A DNA stretch of 64,000 nt from Streptomyces sp. MMG1121 (GTDB taxonomy: Bacteria; Actinomycetota; Actinomycetes; Streptomycetales; Streptomycetaceae). Position numbers and translations under genes: made by a program. The stretch is from assembly GCF_001280015.1 (NCBI RefSeq), contig NZ_LGDV01000038.1:327335-391334 (forward strand), in the 5' to 3' direction. Below are positions 36,045-45,019 of this stretch, piece by piece. The notes beneath the pieces were generated by a model that was not told the DNA's origin, searched no databases, and saw only the letters and a program-made list of their open reading frames with translations. The stretch's first letter is position 1; each line of letters opens with the position of its first letter.

Positions 36045-37028
36045 CTACGAGCGGGTCACCCAGCCCCGCTCGTACGCGTGCCAGCCCAGCTGCAGCCGGG
36101 TCGTCACACCGGCCAGCTCCATCAGCCGCCGCACCCGGCGCTGCACGGTCCGCAGGCCCAGGTCGAGCTGCTTGGCCACGCTCGCGTCCGTCAGCCCGGC
36201 CAGCAGCAGCGACAGCACCTCCAGATCGGTGCCGTCCGGGCCGTCCGGCCGCTCCTCGGCCACCCCCGAGGCGCCGCCCAGCCGCAGTGGCAGCGCCTCC
36301 CGCCACACCGACTCGAACAGGCCGCACAGCAGCTCCAGCAGTCCGCTGGCGTGCACCACCAGCGCGGCCGGCTCCGCCGTCGTGGAGGTCAGCGGCACCA
36401 TCGCCAGCGAGCGGTCGGCCACCACCAGCTTCGTCGGCACCCGGTCCACCGCGCGCACCCGCTCGTCCCGGCCCAGCGCGGCCGTCAGCTCGGTCAGCGC
36501 GTGCGGCAGATCCAGCACCGCGCGCTCCACGACGACCCGGTAGCGCACCCCGCGCCCGGCCGCCTGCTCCTCCGCCTCGTTCTCCATGCCGGGCACGACC
36601 ACCGGACTGGCGGTGACCAGCGCGCACACCTCGTCCGCCGCGCCCAGCTGCAACTGCAGGAACCGCTGGGCGACCGCCGAGGCACCGGTCACCACCTCCA
36701 CCAGATCGTGCACCGCCGGTTCGGCCGCCGCTGCCCGGTACTCCTCGGACAGCAGCGCCGCCGCCAGTTCCGCCTTCTCCAGCTCGTGCCGCTGCTGGGT
36801 GAGCAGCGCGCCCAGCGCCACCCCCGGCGGAGCCGCCACCCAGCGGCCCGGCCGGGCCGGGGACTGCGCGGCGAGCCCCTGCCGCTCCAGCCGGCGCAGC
36901 GCCCGCTCGGTGTCCGGCTCGCCCAGCGTCAGGCGGCGCGCCAGATCGCTCACCTCGGCCGCGCCGACGGACACCAGCGCCCGGTACGCCGCCTCGTGCG
37001 TGTCGTCCAGCCCTATCGCTGCCAGCAT
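36045..37028 (-). CDS. transcriptional regulator with TrmB-like and LuxR-type helix-turn-helix domains
   Basis: The 327-residue protein begins with a TrmB-like winged helix (IGLDDTHEAAYRALVSVGAA, then LARRLTLGEPDTERALRRLE). A central sensor-like domain of about 180 residues follows. It ends with a LuxR/NarL helix-turn-helix (LLLAGLTDASVAKQLDLGLR, TVQRRVRRLMELAG). Two DNA-binding domains on one chain are common in Streptomyces orphan regulators. No partner kinase is nearby and the target is unknown. Confidence 0.82.
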   Translation of the reverse strand: MLAAIGLDDTHEAAYRALVSVGAAEVSDLARRLTLGEPDTERALRRLERQGLAAQSPARPGRWVAAPPGVALGALLTQQRHELEKAELAAALLSEEYRAAAAEPAVHDLVEVVTGASAVAQRFLQLQLGAADEVCALVTASPVVVPGMENEAEEQAAGRGVRYRVVVERAVLDLPHALTELTAALGRDERVRAVDRVPTKLVVADRSLAMVPLTSTTAEPAALVVHASGLLELLCGLFESVWREALPLRLGGASGVAEERPDGPDGTDLEVLSLLLAGLTDASVAKQLDLGLRTVQRRVRRLMELAGVTTRLQLGWHAYERGWVTRS

Positions 37029-37471
37029 CGGTCTACGCCCCTCCCTGGATCACGGCCTGGCGGAAACCGGCCACGGCACAAACCCGCCGTCGAACATCAT
37101 CGCCGTACCGGAGGTGACTCTGCCAAGGTGGCAGCACCCGGGACGCGTGATCGCGATCGCGATTCACAGCTTCGTCCCAGGAAACCAAGCCACAATCCGG
37201 CCATCCGACCGGTGCCGTTCACGGCGCGGTCGCACGGAGCGTGGCCCGGGCCCGTACGTGTGCGCAGGCATGCGAAGGGGATTCGGGGCCGGGCCACTGC
37301 AGTCGTCGCCGGGCGGTCCTCCCGTGGGGGGTGGGGCCGTCCGGCGGCCATCAGCCGTGTCTCGTACGGCTGTTCACCACTTCACTCGATACGCCCCTCG
37401 GCGCGGCCGGGTGCGCCCGTTTTTCCCGATGCCCCGTTTCCGGACGGCCCGTGCGGTGGACAATCAGGGGC
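37029..37471. other. 443-bp intergenic region with a palindrome at 37147-37167
   Basis: This divergent region lies between the regulator (minus) and the PP2C-like gene (plus). It contains ATCGCGATCGCGAT (37150-37163), a perfect 14-bp palindrome flanked by GTG and TCAC that nearly extends it. It could be an operator for either gene. Otherwise I see no gene in it. Confidence 0.5.
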
Positions 37472-38809
37472 ATGAGCGAGCAGGGGGGAAGGCCCGCCGG
37501 TCGGCCGGACGACTGGTGGGGACAGCTGTACGACGACTCCACGGAGGACACGGGACCCACGACCGCACCCGATTCCGTGGACGACCGCTTCGCCTCCGCG
37601 AAGAACACACTGACGGGCCACCCACCGACGGCACTCCCGCGTGATGCGGAGCCGGGTGACGGTGGCGCCGGACGCCGTGACCGCGAGTCGGCCGGGACAG
37701 GGCCCCGCGAGGCCCCGCTGCCGGCGCAACGCACGACCGGGCCTCCGAGCGCCGCGTCGCCTGCGGTTCCCGCGTCTCCTCCCCCTCCCGGCGCCACGAC
37801 GGCCGCTTCCTTCCGGGAGCCTGCGCCGCCGACCGTCGAGCCCCGGGAGCCGGAGCCGGCCGCACCTTCGCCCCCGCCCCCCTCCGCCCTCGACTACGTC
37901 GGCTCCGGACCCCCCACCTACGACCCGGAGCCCACCGCGCTGCCCGCCGCCGAGCCGGACGGGCTCGGGGAGCTGGTCGCGGACACCGTGCTGGACGGGG
38001 CCCGGTACGGGGCGTGCACGGTGCGGGCCGTGTCGCTGCGCGGGGACTCGGCGCGGTACCGGGGCGAGCCGCGGCGCGACGCGTTGCTCACGGCCCGGTT
38101 CGGCACGGGGGAGCAGGCGCTGGTGCTCGTCGCGATGGCGAGCGGCGTACGCGCCACGCCGGGCGCGCACCTGGCGGCGGCCGAGGCGTGCCGGTGGATC
38201 GGGCGGGCCGTGGGCCACAGCCGGCAACGGCTGGTGGAGGACCTCCGGGCCGCCCGGCGCGGGCAGCTGAAGTCGGGGCTGCACCGGCTGACCGACCGCA
38301 GCCTCGGCCGGCTCCGCGCGAGCGCCGCCGAGCAGGGCGTCGACCCGGACGCGTACACGGCGAGCCTGCGCTGTCTGCTGCTGCCCGCCGACCCCGACTG
38401 CCGTACGCGCGTGTTCTTCGGCGTCGGCGACGGCGGACTGTTCCGGCTGCGGGACGGCGCCTGGCAGGACATCGAGCCGCGGCTCACGCCCGCCGAGGCG
38501 CCCGACGGCGACCGGTTCACCATGGACCTCGGCATCCCGACCCCGCCGAGCCCCTACGAGCCCGCCCCGCAGCCGCCCCCGGAGCCGTTCCGGTTCCGGG
38601 CCTCTCTCGCCCGCCCGGGTGACGCGCTGGTGATGTGCAGCGCGGGCCTGGCCGAGCCGCTGCGCGGCGAGCCCGCGCTCTGCGCCTACCTGGCCCGTCG
38701 CTGGTCCGGCCGTACCCCGCCGGGCCTCGCCGCGTTCCTCGCCGACGCCCAGGTACGGGTGAAGGGTTACGCCGACGACCGTACGGCGGCGGCCGTGTGG
38801 GAGGCGTAA
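37472..38809 (+). CDS. protein phosphatase 2C-like domain protein
   Basis: The 445-residue protein has a low-complexity Pro/Ala/Glu-rich N-terminal half (to about residue 160) and a C-terminal PP2C-like fold: DGARYGACTVRAVSLRGDSA, then LVLVAMASGVRATPGAHLAA, VFFGVGDGGLFRLRDG and DALVMCSAGLAEPL. Metal Asp residues of active PP2C enzymes (RxxNED and DGxGG) are not clearly kept: the motifs read RGDSAR and ASGVRA. It may be an inactive or unusual member. No signal peptide or membrane segment is visible. Confidence 0.7.
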   Translation: MSEQGGRPAGRPDDWWGQLYDDSTEDTGPTTAPDSVDDRFASAKNTLTGHPPTALPRDAEPGDGGAGRRDRESAGTGPREAPLPAQRTTGPPSAASPAVPASPPPPGATTAASFREPAPPTVEPREPEPAAPSPPPPSALDYVGSGPPTYDPEPTALPAAEPDGLGELVADTVLDGARYGACTVRAVSLRGDSARYRGEPRRDALLTARFGTGEQALVLVAMASGVRATPGAHLAAAEACRWIGRAVGHSRQRLVEDLRAARRGQLKSGLHRLTDRSLGRLRASAAEQGVDPDAYTASLRCLLLPADPDCRTRVFFGVGDGGLFRLRDGAWQDIEPRLTPAEAPDGDRFTMDLGIPTPPSPYEPAPQPPPEPFRFRASLARPGDALVMCSAGLAEPLRGEPALCAYLARRWSGRTPPGLAAFLADAQVRVKGYADDRTAAAVWEA

Positions 38810-38836
38810 CGGCCGCCCGTGTGACTGTATGGGGGC

Positions 38837-40579
38837 ATGGCCAAACAGAACGTCGCCGAGCAGTTCGTCGACATCCTCGTCCGCGCCGGCGTGCGCCGTC
38901 TGTACGGCGTGGTCGGCGACAGCCTCAACCCGGTCGTGGACGCCGTCCGCCGCACTTCCGCCATCGACTGGATCCACGTCCGCCACGAGGAGACCGCCGC
39001 GTTCGCGGCCGGCGCCGAGGCTCAGATCACCGGCAAGCTGGCCGCCTGTGCAGGCTCCTGCGGCCCGGGCAACCTGCATCTGATCAACGGCCTGTACGAC
39101 GCGCACCGCTCGATGGCCCCCGTGCTCGCCCTCGCCTCGCACATCCCCTCCAGCGAGATCGGCCTCGGCTACTTCCAGGAGACGCACCCCGACCGGCTCT
39201 TCGCCGAGTGCAGCCACTACAGCGAGCTGATCTCCAACCCGAAGCAGATGCCCCGGCTGCTGCAGACCGCCATCCAGCACGCGGTCGGACAGAGCGGGGT
39301 CAGCGTGGTCACGCTGCCCGGTGACATCGCCGCCGAACCGGCCCCGGACAAGGCCGCGCAGAGCGCCCTCGTCACCTCCCGGCCCACCGTCCGGCCCGGC
39401 GACGCCGAGCTCGACGCGCTCGTGGAGATGATCGACGCGGCCGGCCGGGTGACCCTCTTCTGCGGCAGCGGCACGGCGGGCGCGCACGCAGAGGTCATGG
39501 AGTTCGCCGGGCGGATCAAGTCCCCGGTGGGGCACGCCCTGCGCGGCAAGGAGTGGATCCAGTACGACAACCCGTACGACGTCGGCATGAGCGGTCTGCT
39601 CGGCTACGGCGCCGCCTACGAGGCCACCCATGAGTGCGACCTGCTGATCCTGGTCGGAACCGACTTCCCGTACAGCGCGTTCCTGCCCGACGACGTGAAG
39701 ATCGCGCAGATCGACGTACGGCCCGAGGTGCTCGGGCGCCGCTCCCGGCTCGACCTCGCGGTGTGGGGCGACGTGGGCGAGACGCTGCGCTGTCTGATCC
39801 CGCGCGTCAAGGAGAAGACGGACCGGCGCTTCCTCGACAAGATGCTGAAGAAGCACGCCGACGCGCTGGAGGGCGTGGTCAAGGCCTACACGCGCAAGGT
39901 CGACAAGCACGTCCCGATCCACCCCGAGTACGTGGCCGCCGTCCTGGACGAAGTCGCTGACGACGACGCCGTGTTCACGGTCGACACGGGGATGTGCAAC
40001 GTGTGGGCCGCGCGGTACGTCTCGCCCAACGGGCGCCGCCGGATCATCGGTTCGTTCTCGCACGGGTCGATGGCGAACGCGCTGCCCATGGCGATCGGCG
40101 CCCAGTTCACCGACCGGCGCCGGCAGGTGGTGTCCATGTCCGGCGACGGCGGATTCGCCATGCTGATGGGTGACTTCCTGACGCTCGTGCAGTACGACCT
40201 CCCGGTCAAGGTCGTCCTGTTCGACAACTCCTCTCTCGGCATGGTCGAGTTGGAGATGCTGGTCGCCGGGCTGCCCTCGTACGGCACCACCAACGTCAAC
40301 CCCGACTTCGCCGCCGTCGCCCGGGCCTGCGGTGCCTACGGGGTGCGGGTGGAGAAGCCCAAGCAGCTCGCCGGTGCCCTCAAGGACGCCTTCAGGCACA
40401 AGGGGCCGGCCCTGGTGGACGTCGTCACCGATCCCAACGCGCTGTCCATCCCGCCGAAGATCAGCGCCGAGATGGTCACCGGGTTCGCCCTGTCCGCCTC
40501 CAGGATCGTGCTGGACGGCGGCGTCGGCCGGATGCTTCAGATGGCCCGCTCCAATCTGCGCAACGTGCCCCGCCCCTAG
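38837..40579 (+). CDS. poxB: thiamine diphosphate-dependent pyruvate oxidase/dehydrogenase
   Basis: The 580-residue enzyme converts pyruvate to acetate (and carbon dioxide) with ThDP and FAD. It has the three ThDP-family domains: N-terminal with the catalytic Glu in VRHEETAAF, central FAD domain, and C-terminal ThDP domain with MSGDGGFAMLMGDFLTLVQY leading to FDNSSLGMV. Similarity to PoxB and other ubiquinone-dependent pyruvate dehydrogenases is strong over the full length. The C-terminus after MVTGFALSAS is basic and may touch the membrane. Confidence 0.9.
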   Translation: MAKQNVAEQFVDILVRAGVRRLYGVVGDSLNPVVDAVRRTSAIDWIHVRHEETAAFAAGAEAQITGKLAACAGSCGPGNLHLINGLYDAHRSMAPVLALASHIPSSEIGLGYFQETHPDRLFAECSHYSELISNPKQMPRLLQTAIQHAVGQSGVSVVTLPGDIAAEPAPDKAAQSALVTSRPTVRPGDAELDALVEMIDAAGRVTLFCGSGTAGAHAEVMEFAGRIKSPVGHALRGKEWIQYDNPYDVGMSGLLGYGAAYEATHECDLLILVGTDFPYSAFLPDDVKIAQIDVRPEVLGRRSRLDLAVWGDVGETLRCLIPRVKEKTDRRFLDKMLKKHADALEGVVKAYTRKVDKHVPIHPEYVAAVLDEVADDDAVFTVDTGMCNVWAARYVSPNGRRRIIGSFSHGSMANALPMAIGAQFTDRRRQVVSMSGDGGFAMLMGDFLTLVQYDLPVKVVLFDNSSLGMVELEMLVAGLPSYGTTNVNPDFAAVARACGAYGVRVEKPKQLAGALKDAFRHKGPALVDVVTDPNALSIPPKISAEMVTGFALSASRIVLDGGVGRMLQMARSNLRNVPRP

Positions 40580-40901
40580 GCCCTGGCGGGGCCCTGACGG
40601 GGAACAGCGGACCGGAGGGGCGGATTTCGGCCAGTTTCACGGCGTGTGACGGTGTGCCGACGGCCGGTGCCGGGCGCATCTGCCCTGCCGTCCCGGGGCG
40701 TCCGTGGCGCCCAGCGCCGCCCCGGGAGCCGGGAACGCGGGTGCGGCAGGGCCCGGCGGCGGGTCCGCACGCCGCCGGGCCGTGGCCGAACAGCGGTCCT
40801 CGGGCTTGCGCCAGGACTGCCCGGGATCCTGCTGGGCAAGCATCCTCCGTGAACGTGTTCGACCAGGAGGGGCAGGGTCCAGCGGCGTGCGGGCGGGGGT
40901 C
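40580..40901. other. 322-bp intergenic region with a hairpin at 40750-40781
   Basis: GGCCCGGCGGC at 40750-40760 and GCCGCCGGGCC at 40771-40781 form an 11-bp perfect stem with a 10-nt loop, a possible terminator for poxB. The rest contains no recognisable gene. A short frame from GTG 40851 (VNVFDQEGQGPAACGRGS) ends just before the HATPase gene and looks random. Confidence 0.55.
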
Positions 40902-41375
40902 ATGAAGAGGCAGGCACGAGGGGGCGGTCCCATGGTCGTCGGGGCTTCCTCGGATACGACGGGGGAAGAGACAGGCACCATCACGGAACACGCGCACCGG
41001 CTCCGGCGCAGGCTGGGGCGGGCGGATCTCAGGGCGGTGCCCGAGGCCCGCCGGGAGGTGCGCGAACTGCTGCGGCACTGGGGCAAACCGGGCCGCTCGG
41101 AGATCGCCGAACTGCTCACCAGCGAACTGGTCACCAACGCGCTCGTCCACACCGACGACGACGCGGTCCTCACGGCCGTCGTGGAGCCGGCCGGACTGCG
41201 CGTGGAGGTACGGGACTTCGTGGCCCGCAGACCCGAGCTGAGAGGCCCGGAAACGGACGACGACACCCATGGGCGGGGCCTGCTGCTGGTGCAGTCCCTC
41301 GCGGACGCCTGGGGCGTACGGCCGCATGGCGTGGGCAAGTCGGTGTGGTTCGAACTGGGCGCCGAGGCCGCGTGA
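40902..41375 (+). CDS. HATPase domain protein, RsbW-like anti-sigma/serine kinase
   Basis: The 157-residue GHKL ATPase domain has the N-box in ELLTSELVTNALVHT, VEVRDFVAR in place of the G1 box DxG, and GRGLLLVQSLADAWGV as the G2 box. Such single-domain proteins bind and inhibit sigma or anti-sigma antagonists in Streptomyces. The start is ATG at 40902. No cognate sigma or antagonist gene is adjacent. Confidence 0.85.
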   Translation: MKRQARGGGPMVVGASSDTTGEETGTITEHAHRLRRRLGRADLRAVPEARREVRELLRHWGKPGRSEIAELLTSELVTNALVHTDDDAVLTAVVEPAGLRVEVRDFVARRPELRGPETDDDTHGRGLLLVQSLADAWGVRPHGVGKSVWFELGAEAA

Positions 41376-41396
41376 ACCGAGCGGACGGCGGGAGAA

Positions 41397-41442
41397 CGGG
41401 CCGGGGGGGGCGTGACCCACGCGGTCACGCCCCCCCGGCCCG
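41397..41442. terminator. bidirectional hairpin terminator
   Basis: The arms contain CGTGACC/GGTCACG, preceded by a G8 run and followed by a C7 run, and close with CGGGCC/GGCCCG. About 20 pairs surround a 5-nt CACGC loop, with one bulged G. It sits between the convergent HATPase and DUF2637 genes. Confidence 0.85.
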
Positions 41443-41457
41443 CAGTGAGCGGCGGTC

Positions 41458-42498
41458 CTAGCCGAACTGCTGCTCCAGGTCCTTCAGCTTGCGCTCCAGG
41501 GAGTCCAGGCGCGGCAGCGCCATGGTGTCGTCCTCCGCGGTGAGGTCGACGGTCACCGGCTCAGCGCCGCTGCGGACGGGCTGCAGGGAGGGACGGGCGC
41601 GGACGGGCAGTTGGTCCGCGCCGGATATGGCAGGCTCCGCGGTGACTTCGGCGGGGACGCGCTCCACCGCCGCTACCTCGACCTGCCGGCCGGCCCGGCC
41701 GACGAAGCCGCGGTGGCCCCGGCTGATCGCCTTCAGCTGGGCGCGCTCCATGCGCTGCTGGTCGCGCCGGCGCTGCCGGGTCTCCTCCTTCTGCCGCTTG
41801 TCCTCGCGGACCTCCTCGACCGCCTCGTCGAGGCTGCGCACGTTCTCGAGGAGCATCAGCGACCAGGCGCCGTAGGTCTCGCGGGGCGCCCGCAGCCAGC
41901 GCACGATCCGGATCTGCGGCAGCGGACGCGGCACCAGGCCCTGCTCGCGCAGCGCGGCCCGGCGGGTCTGCTTCAGGGCGCGGTCGAACAGGACGGCCGC
42001 CGACAGCGACATACCGGAGAAGAACTGGGGAGCGCCCGCGTGACCGGCACCCCGGGGCGCGTGCACCCAGTTGAACCAGGCGGCCGCCGCGGCGAACATC
42101 CACACGAGTATCCGGGAACCGAGCGCCGCGTCGCCGTGGCTGGCCTCACGCACGGCGAGGACGGAGCAGAACATCGCCGCGCCGTCCAGTCCGAAGGGCA
42201 CCAGGTACTGCCAGCCGTCGGTCAGCCCCAGGTTCTGTTCGCCGAAGCCGACGAGGCCGTGGAAGGACAGGGCGGCGGCGACCGCCGCACAGCAGAACAG
42301 AAGCACATAGGAGGCCGTGCCGTAGAGGGCCTCCTTGCGCCGCCGGCGCTCCTCGCTGCGCTCCCACGAGTCGTCCGCGTTCGCGTTCTCCCCGGAGGAG
42401 CGCTTGCCGCGCGCGAGCACCGCCACCGCCACCAGCATGCCCAGGAGCAGTACGGCGCCCGGAAGCAGCCAGTTCAGCGATATGTCGGTCAATCTCAT
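41458..42498 (-). CDS. DUF2637 membrane protein
   Basis: I start the 346-residue protein at ATG 42498, which has AAGGGA about 9 bp upstream; a frame extending to 42549 has no ribosome site. The N-terminal half carries about five hydrophobic segments (LLPGAVLLLGMLVAVAVLAR, YVLLFCCAAVAAALSFHGLV, and others) of DUF2637. That family resembles SpdB/TraS-type proteins of actinomycete conjugative elements but is also common on chromosomes. The second half is cytoplasmic: an Arg/Glu-rich coiled coil (EEVREDKRQKEETRQRRRDQ) and a heptad-like C-terminus (LPRLDSLERKLKDLEQQ). The function is unknown. Confidence 0.8.
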   Translation of the reverse strand: MRLTDISLNWLLPGAVLLLGMLVAVAVLARGKRSSGENANADDSWERSEERRRRKEALYGTASYVLLFCCAAVAAALSFHGLVGFGEQNLGLTDGWQYLVPFGLDGAAMFCSVLAVREASHGDAALGSRILVWMFAAAAAWFNWVHAPRGAGHAGAPQFFSGMSLSAAVLFDRALKQTRRAALREQGLVPRPLPQIRIVRWLRAPRETYGAWSLMLLENVRSLDEAVEEVREDKRQKEETRQRRRDQQRMERAQLKAISRGHRGFVGRAGRQVEVAAVERVPAEVTAEPAISGADQLPVRARPSLQPVRSGAEPVTVDLTAEDDTMALPRLDSLERKLKDLEQQFG

Positions 42499-42798
42499 CA
42501 GGGGTCCCTTGCATTGGGATAGGGCGTAACGCCCGCCATAGTGGCCCACTCCCGAGGGCCCTCAGGGGGTTTCGGGGCAAGAGGCCGCCAAGGATGTGCA
42601 AGGGGATGCCCAGGACGGCGTTCTGCTCGAACTGCCGCATGAGGGGCGGGAGTTGAGTTCGAATAAGACTACCCGTACGCGTGGTTCCTCGGAAAGTTTC
42701 CGTGACGCGTGGGGAAGTTGTGAATTAACTGTCCGAGAGGTGCTCGGCGCGGGGACGGCCCGCCCGCGATGATCTTAGTGGACGTGCGGACGTGCTCC
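42499..42798. other. 300-bp intergenic region upstream of the DUF2637 gene
   Basis: This lies between the DUF2637 gene and the FhuF-like gene, both on the minus strand. It has an AT-richer patch around 42660-42735 that may hold the DUF2637 promoter. I see no gene in it. Confidence 0.4.
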
Positions 42799-42812
42799 GG
42801 CCCTGAAGGGCC
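42799..42812 (-). terminator. short hairpin after the FhuF-like gene
   Basis: GGCCCT and AGGGCC form 6-bp arms with a 2-nt loop, directly after the stop codon. It is a possible weak terminator. Confidence 0.4.
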
Positions 42813-42813
42813 C

Positions 42814-43656
42814 TCAGGCGGCTGCGGTGGGCGCGAGTTCGGCGATCCGGTCGCGGTCGCAGGTGCGCGGGCAGGTGACGCAGGTGTCCTCGGGGCGCAC
42901 GGTGTAGAACATGCAGCAGCTCGCCCGGTCCCGGGTGGTCAGCGGTTCGCCGTCCGGTCCGGTCAGCAGCCGGAACGCGGCGGAGCCGGCGTACGGCCGG
43001 GTGGTGCCCGGCAGCAGCGCCTCCAGCTCCCGTACGGCCCGCGCCTCCTCGTCGGGGCCCAGCAGCTGGGCGACGTACCACAGCCCCTCCACGACCTCGT
43101 CGGTCGCCATGCCCCACAAGGCTCGCCCGCGCCGCCGCATCCGCGGCCCGAAGGCGGCGAGCACCGGCTCCAGGTGCTCGGCCACGGCCGCGCGCACCTC
43201 GGCCCGCAGTGCCTCCTCGTCGGGTACGACGACGGCGCCGGGCAGCGCCGCCGCCGGGTCGCCCGGCAGGCAGGCGAAGGAAGCGGGGCGGCGTACGGCC
43301 ATGCGGCCGGCGGCACGGTCGTACGAGACGTGCGTCACGGGCAGCCGGGGCACCCGGCGCAGCAGGAACCACGGCGCGGTGATCAGCAGGCAGGCGGACC
43401 AGGCGTAACGGTGCAGGCCGAAGCTCGCGACGACGTCCGGGCGGGCCCGCCGGCCGTAGTCCCGCAGCACCTGCGCCTCGTCCCAGGCGAGGAAGGCGTC
43501 CAGCTCGGCGCCGCCCGCCGCGAGCCCGGCGGCGCCGGTCCAGCCCGCACCGCGCGGCAGCGGCCCTGCCGGGCCCTGCTCGGTCACGGTGAGGCCCGGG
43601 AAGGCCTTGGTGAGGCGGTCGTACGCGGCGGTGAGCGGCGAGGCCGCAGCGGGCAT
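42814..43656 (-). CDS. FhuF-like siderophore-iron reductase, 2Fe-2S C-terminal protein
   Basis: The 280-residue protein ends with the FhuF-type cluster motif SCCMFYTVRPEDTCVTCPRT, four cysteines that hold a 2Fe-2S cluster. The rest matches siderophore-interacting reductase-like proteins (ASFGLHRYAWSACLLITAPW). It should reduce ferric siderophore to release iron in the cytoplasm. An iron box 37-55 bp upstream predicts repression by DmdR/IdeR when iron is plentiful. Confidence 0.85.
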   Translation of the reverse strand: MPAAASPLTAAYDRLTKAFPGLTVTEQGPAGPLPRGAGWTGAAGLAAGGAELDAFLAWDEAQVLRDYGRRARPDVVASFGLHRYAWSACLLITAPWFLLRRVPRLPVTHVSYDRAAGRMAVRRPASFACLPGDPAAALPGAVVVPDEEALRAEVRAAVAEHLEPVLAAFGPRMRRRGRALWGMATDEVVEGLWYVAQLLGPDEEARAVRELEALLPGTTRPYAGSAAFRLLTGPDGEPLTTRDRASCCMFYTVRPEDTCVTCPRTCDRDRIAELAPTAAA

Positions 43657-43692
43657 GGCGGGACCACCGATCCTGGAGCACGGGCGGGCTTA

Positions 43693-43711
43693 TGAAGGTA
43701 AGCCTAACCTT
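43693..43711. promoter_or_regulatory. iron box (DmdR/IdeR operator)
   Basis: TGAAGGTAAGCCTAACCTT matches the actinobacterial iron-box consensus TTAGGTTAGGCTCACCTAA closely when read on the minus strand (AAGGTTAGGCTTACCTTCA). It is placed 37 bp before the FhuF-like gene. Confidence 0.8.
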
Positions 43712-43837
43712 GCTGATCCTGCGGGGGGAGCGGCCGGTGAATTTGAACTGCCGAGCTGTGCGCCTAGGGTGCTTGACGGACAAGTGACAAGCCGTCGTTT
43801 AATGACCCAAGTGCCGACAAGCCGCCAGGAGGACCCC

Positions 43838-44650
43838 GTGAAGCAGGGCACGCAGGGCTCCGCCGGGCCGGGGAGACCGGAGTGCGGGACACCGGGCACC
43901 GCCCGGGTGCCCGCACAGGTGCGGGCCGCGCAGGCCCCGGACGACACCCGGGAGCGGGAGACCGCGCTGCCCGGCGCCCGGGGCGAGCACACGCACGCCG
44001 AGCGGCCGATTCCCGGGCCGCGGGCCGCGGTGCAGCGTTCCTCGGTGCGCGGGCAGATCCTGGACGCGCTGCGGACGGCGTTGGTGACCGGCGAGCTGGA
44101 GCCCGGCGAGGTCTACTCGGCGCCGGTGCTCGGCGAACGCTTCGGGGTCTCGGCGACGCCCGTGCGGGAGGCCATGCAACAGCTCGCCCTGGAGGGCGCC
44201 GTCGAGGTCGTGCCCAACCGCGGCTTCCGGGTCGTCGAGCGGGGCGCGCGGGAACTGGCCGAGCTGGCGGAGGTGCGGGCGCTCATCGAGGTACCGGTGA
44301 TGCTGCGGCTCGCCCGTACGGTCCCCGCCGAGCGGTGGGCCGCACTGCGTCCGCTGGCGGAGGAGACGGTTCGCGCGGCCGCCTCCGGCTGCGCGGCCAC
44401 GTACGCGGAGTCCGACCGGGCCTTCCACCGCGCGCTGCTCTCCCTCGCGGGTAACGAACAGCTCGTGCGCACCGCCGAGGACCTGCACCGCCGCGCCCAG
44501 TGGCCGCTGGTCGGCGGCCCGGTCCGGCACGCCCGCGCCGACCTGGTCGCGGACGCGTCGGAACACATGGCCCTGCTGGAGGCGCTGATCGCGAGGAATC
44601 TGGACGTGGTGCGGGAGCTGGTGGGCGAGCACTTCACCGGCGCGAGCTGA
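43838..44650 (+). CDS. GntR family transcriptional regulator (FadR-type FCD domain)
   Basis: The 270-residue protein starts at GTG 43838, with AGGAGG 5 bp upstream; ATG 43802 is in frame but has no good site. The winged helix covers about residues 70-135 (RGQILDALRTALVTGELEPG, then LGERFGVSATPVREAMQQLA). An FCD ligand-binding domain of about 125 residues follows (LAELAEVRALIEVPVMLRLA, then ESDRAFHRALLSLAGNEQLV), with the metal-binding His/Asp pattern. A 65-residue Arg/Pro-rich N-terminal tail is unusual. The ligand is unknown. Confidence 0.88.
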   Translation: MKQGTQGSAGPGRPECGTPGTARVPAQVRAAQAPDDTRERETALPGARGEHTHAERPIPGPRAAVQRSSVRGQILDALRTALVTGELEPGEVYSAPVLGERFGVSATPVREAMQQLALEGAVEVVPNRGFRVVERGARELAELAEVRALIEVPVMLRLARTVPAERWAALRPLAEETVRAAASGCAATYAESDRAFHRALLSLAGNEQLVRTAEDLHRRAQWPLVGGPVRHARADLVADASEHMALLEALIARNLDVVRELVGEHFTGAS

Positions 44651-45019
44651 GTCGTCGGCGCGGAGCGGCGCGTAGCGGTCCCGGGGCCCACCGTGGGGCG
44701 TGCGGCAGCTCCTCGGGGGCTTGCCGTAGGGGGTGTGGTCGCCTTCCGGGCCCGTGGGAGTGCGGTCGCCCCGCCCCGGGTCGTAGGCGGGTGTGGTCGT
44801 CCCGCCCCGGGCCCGCCGCAGGAGTTGCGAGCGCCCCGCCCCCGGCCGCCGTAGGTGGTGCGATCCTCTCGGGGCCCCGGGCGGTGCGCCCCCGCGCCCC
44901 GAGCCCGAGCCCCGGGCGCCGGTTCGGTCGTGCCGTCGGCCGCGCCCGCGCGACGCAGCAGCACAGCCGCACATCGGCACAGCAGCGCAGTGACGTGGCG
45001 GCACATCGACACGACGCGG
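44651..45019. other. 369-bp intergenic region of GC-rich imperfect repeats
   Basis: Imperfect direct repeats of GGTGTGGTCGCC/CCCGCCCCGGG-like units fill about 44720-44880. No frame shows gene-like features. This lies between the GntR gene and the convergent DUF2231 gene; a terminator could be hidden in the repeats. Confidence 0.5.

Noticed and set aside
41458..42549. Evidence for an integrated conjugative element from the DUF2637 protein
   Set aside because: No integrase, tra genes or attachment repeats are near; DUF2637 proteins are common on Streptomyces chromosomes.
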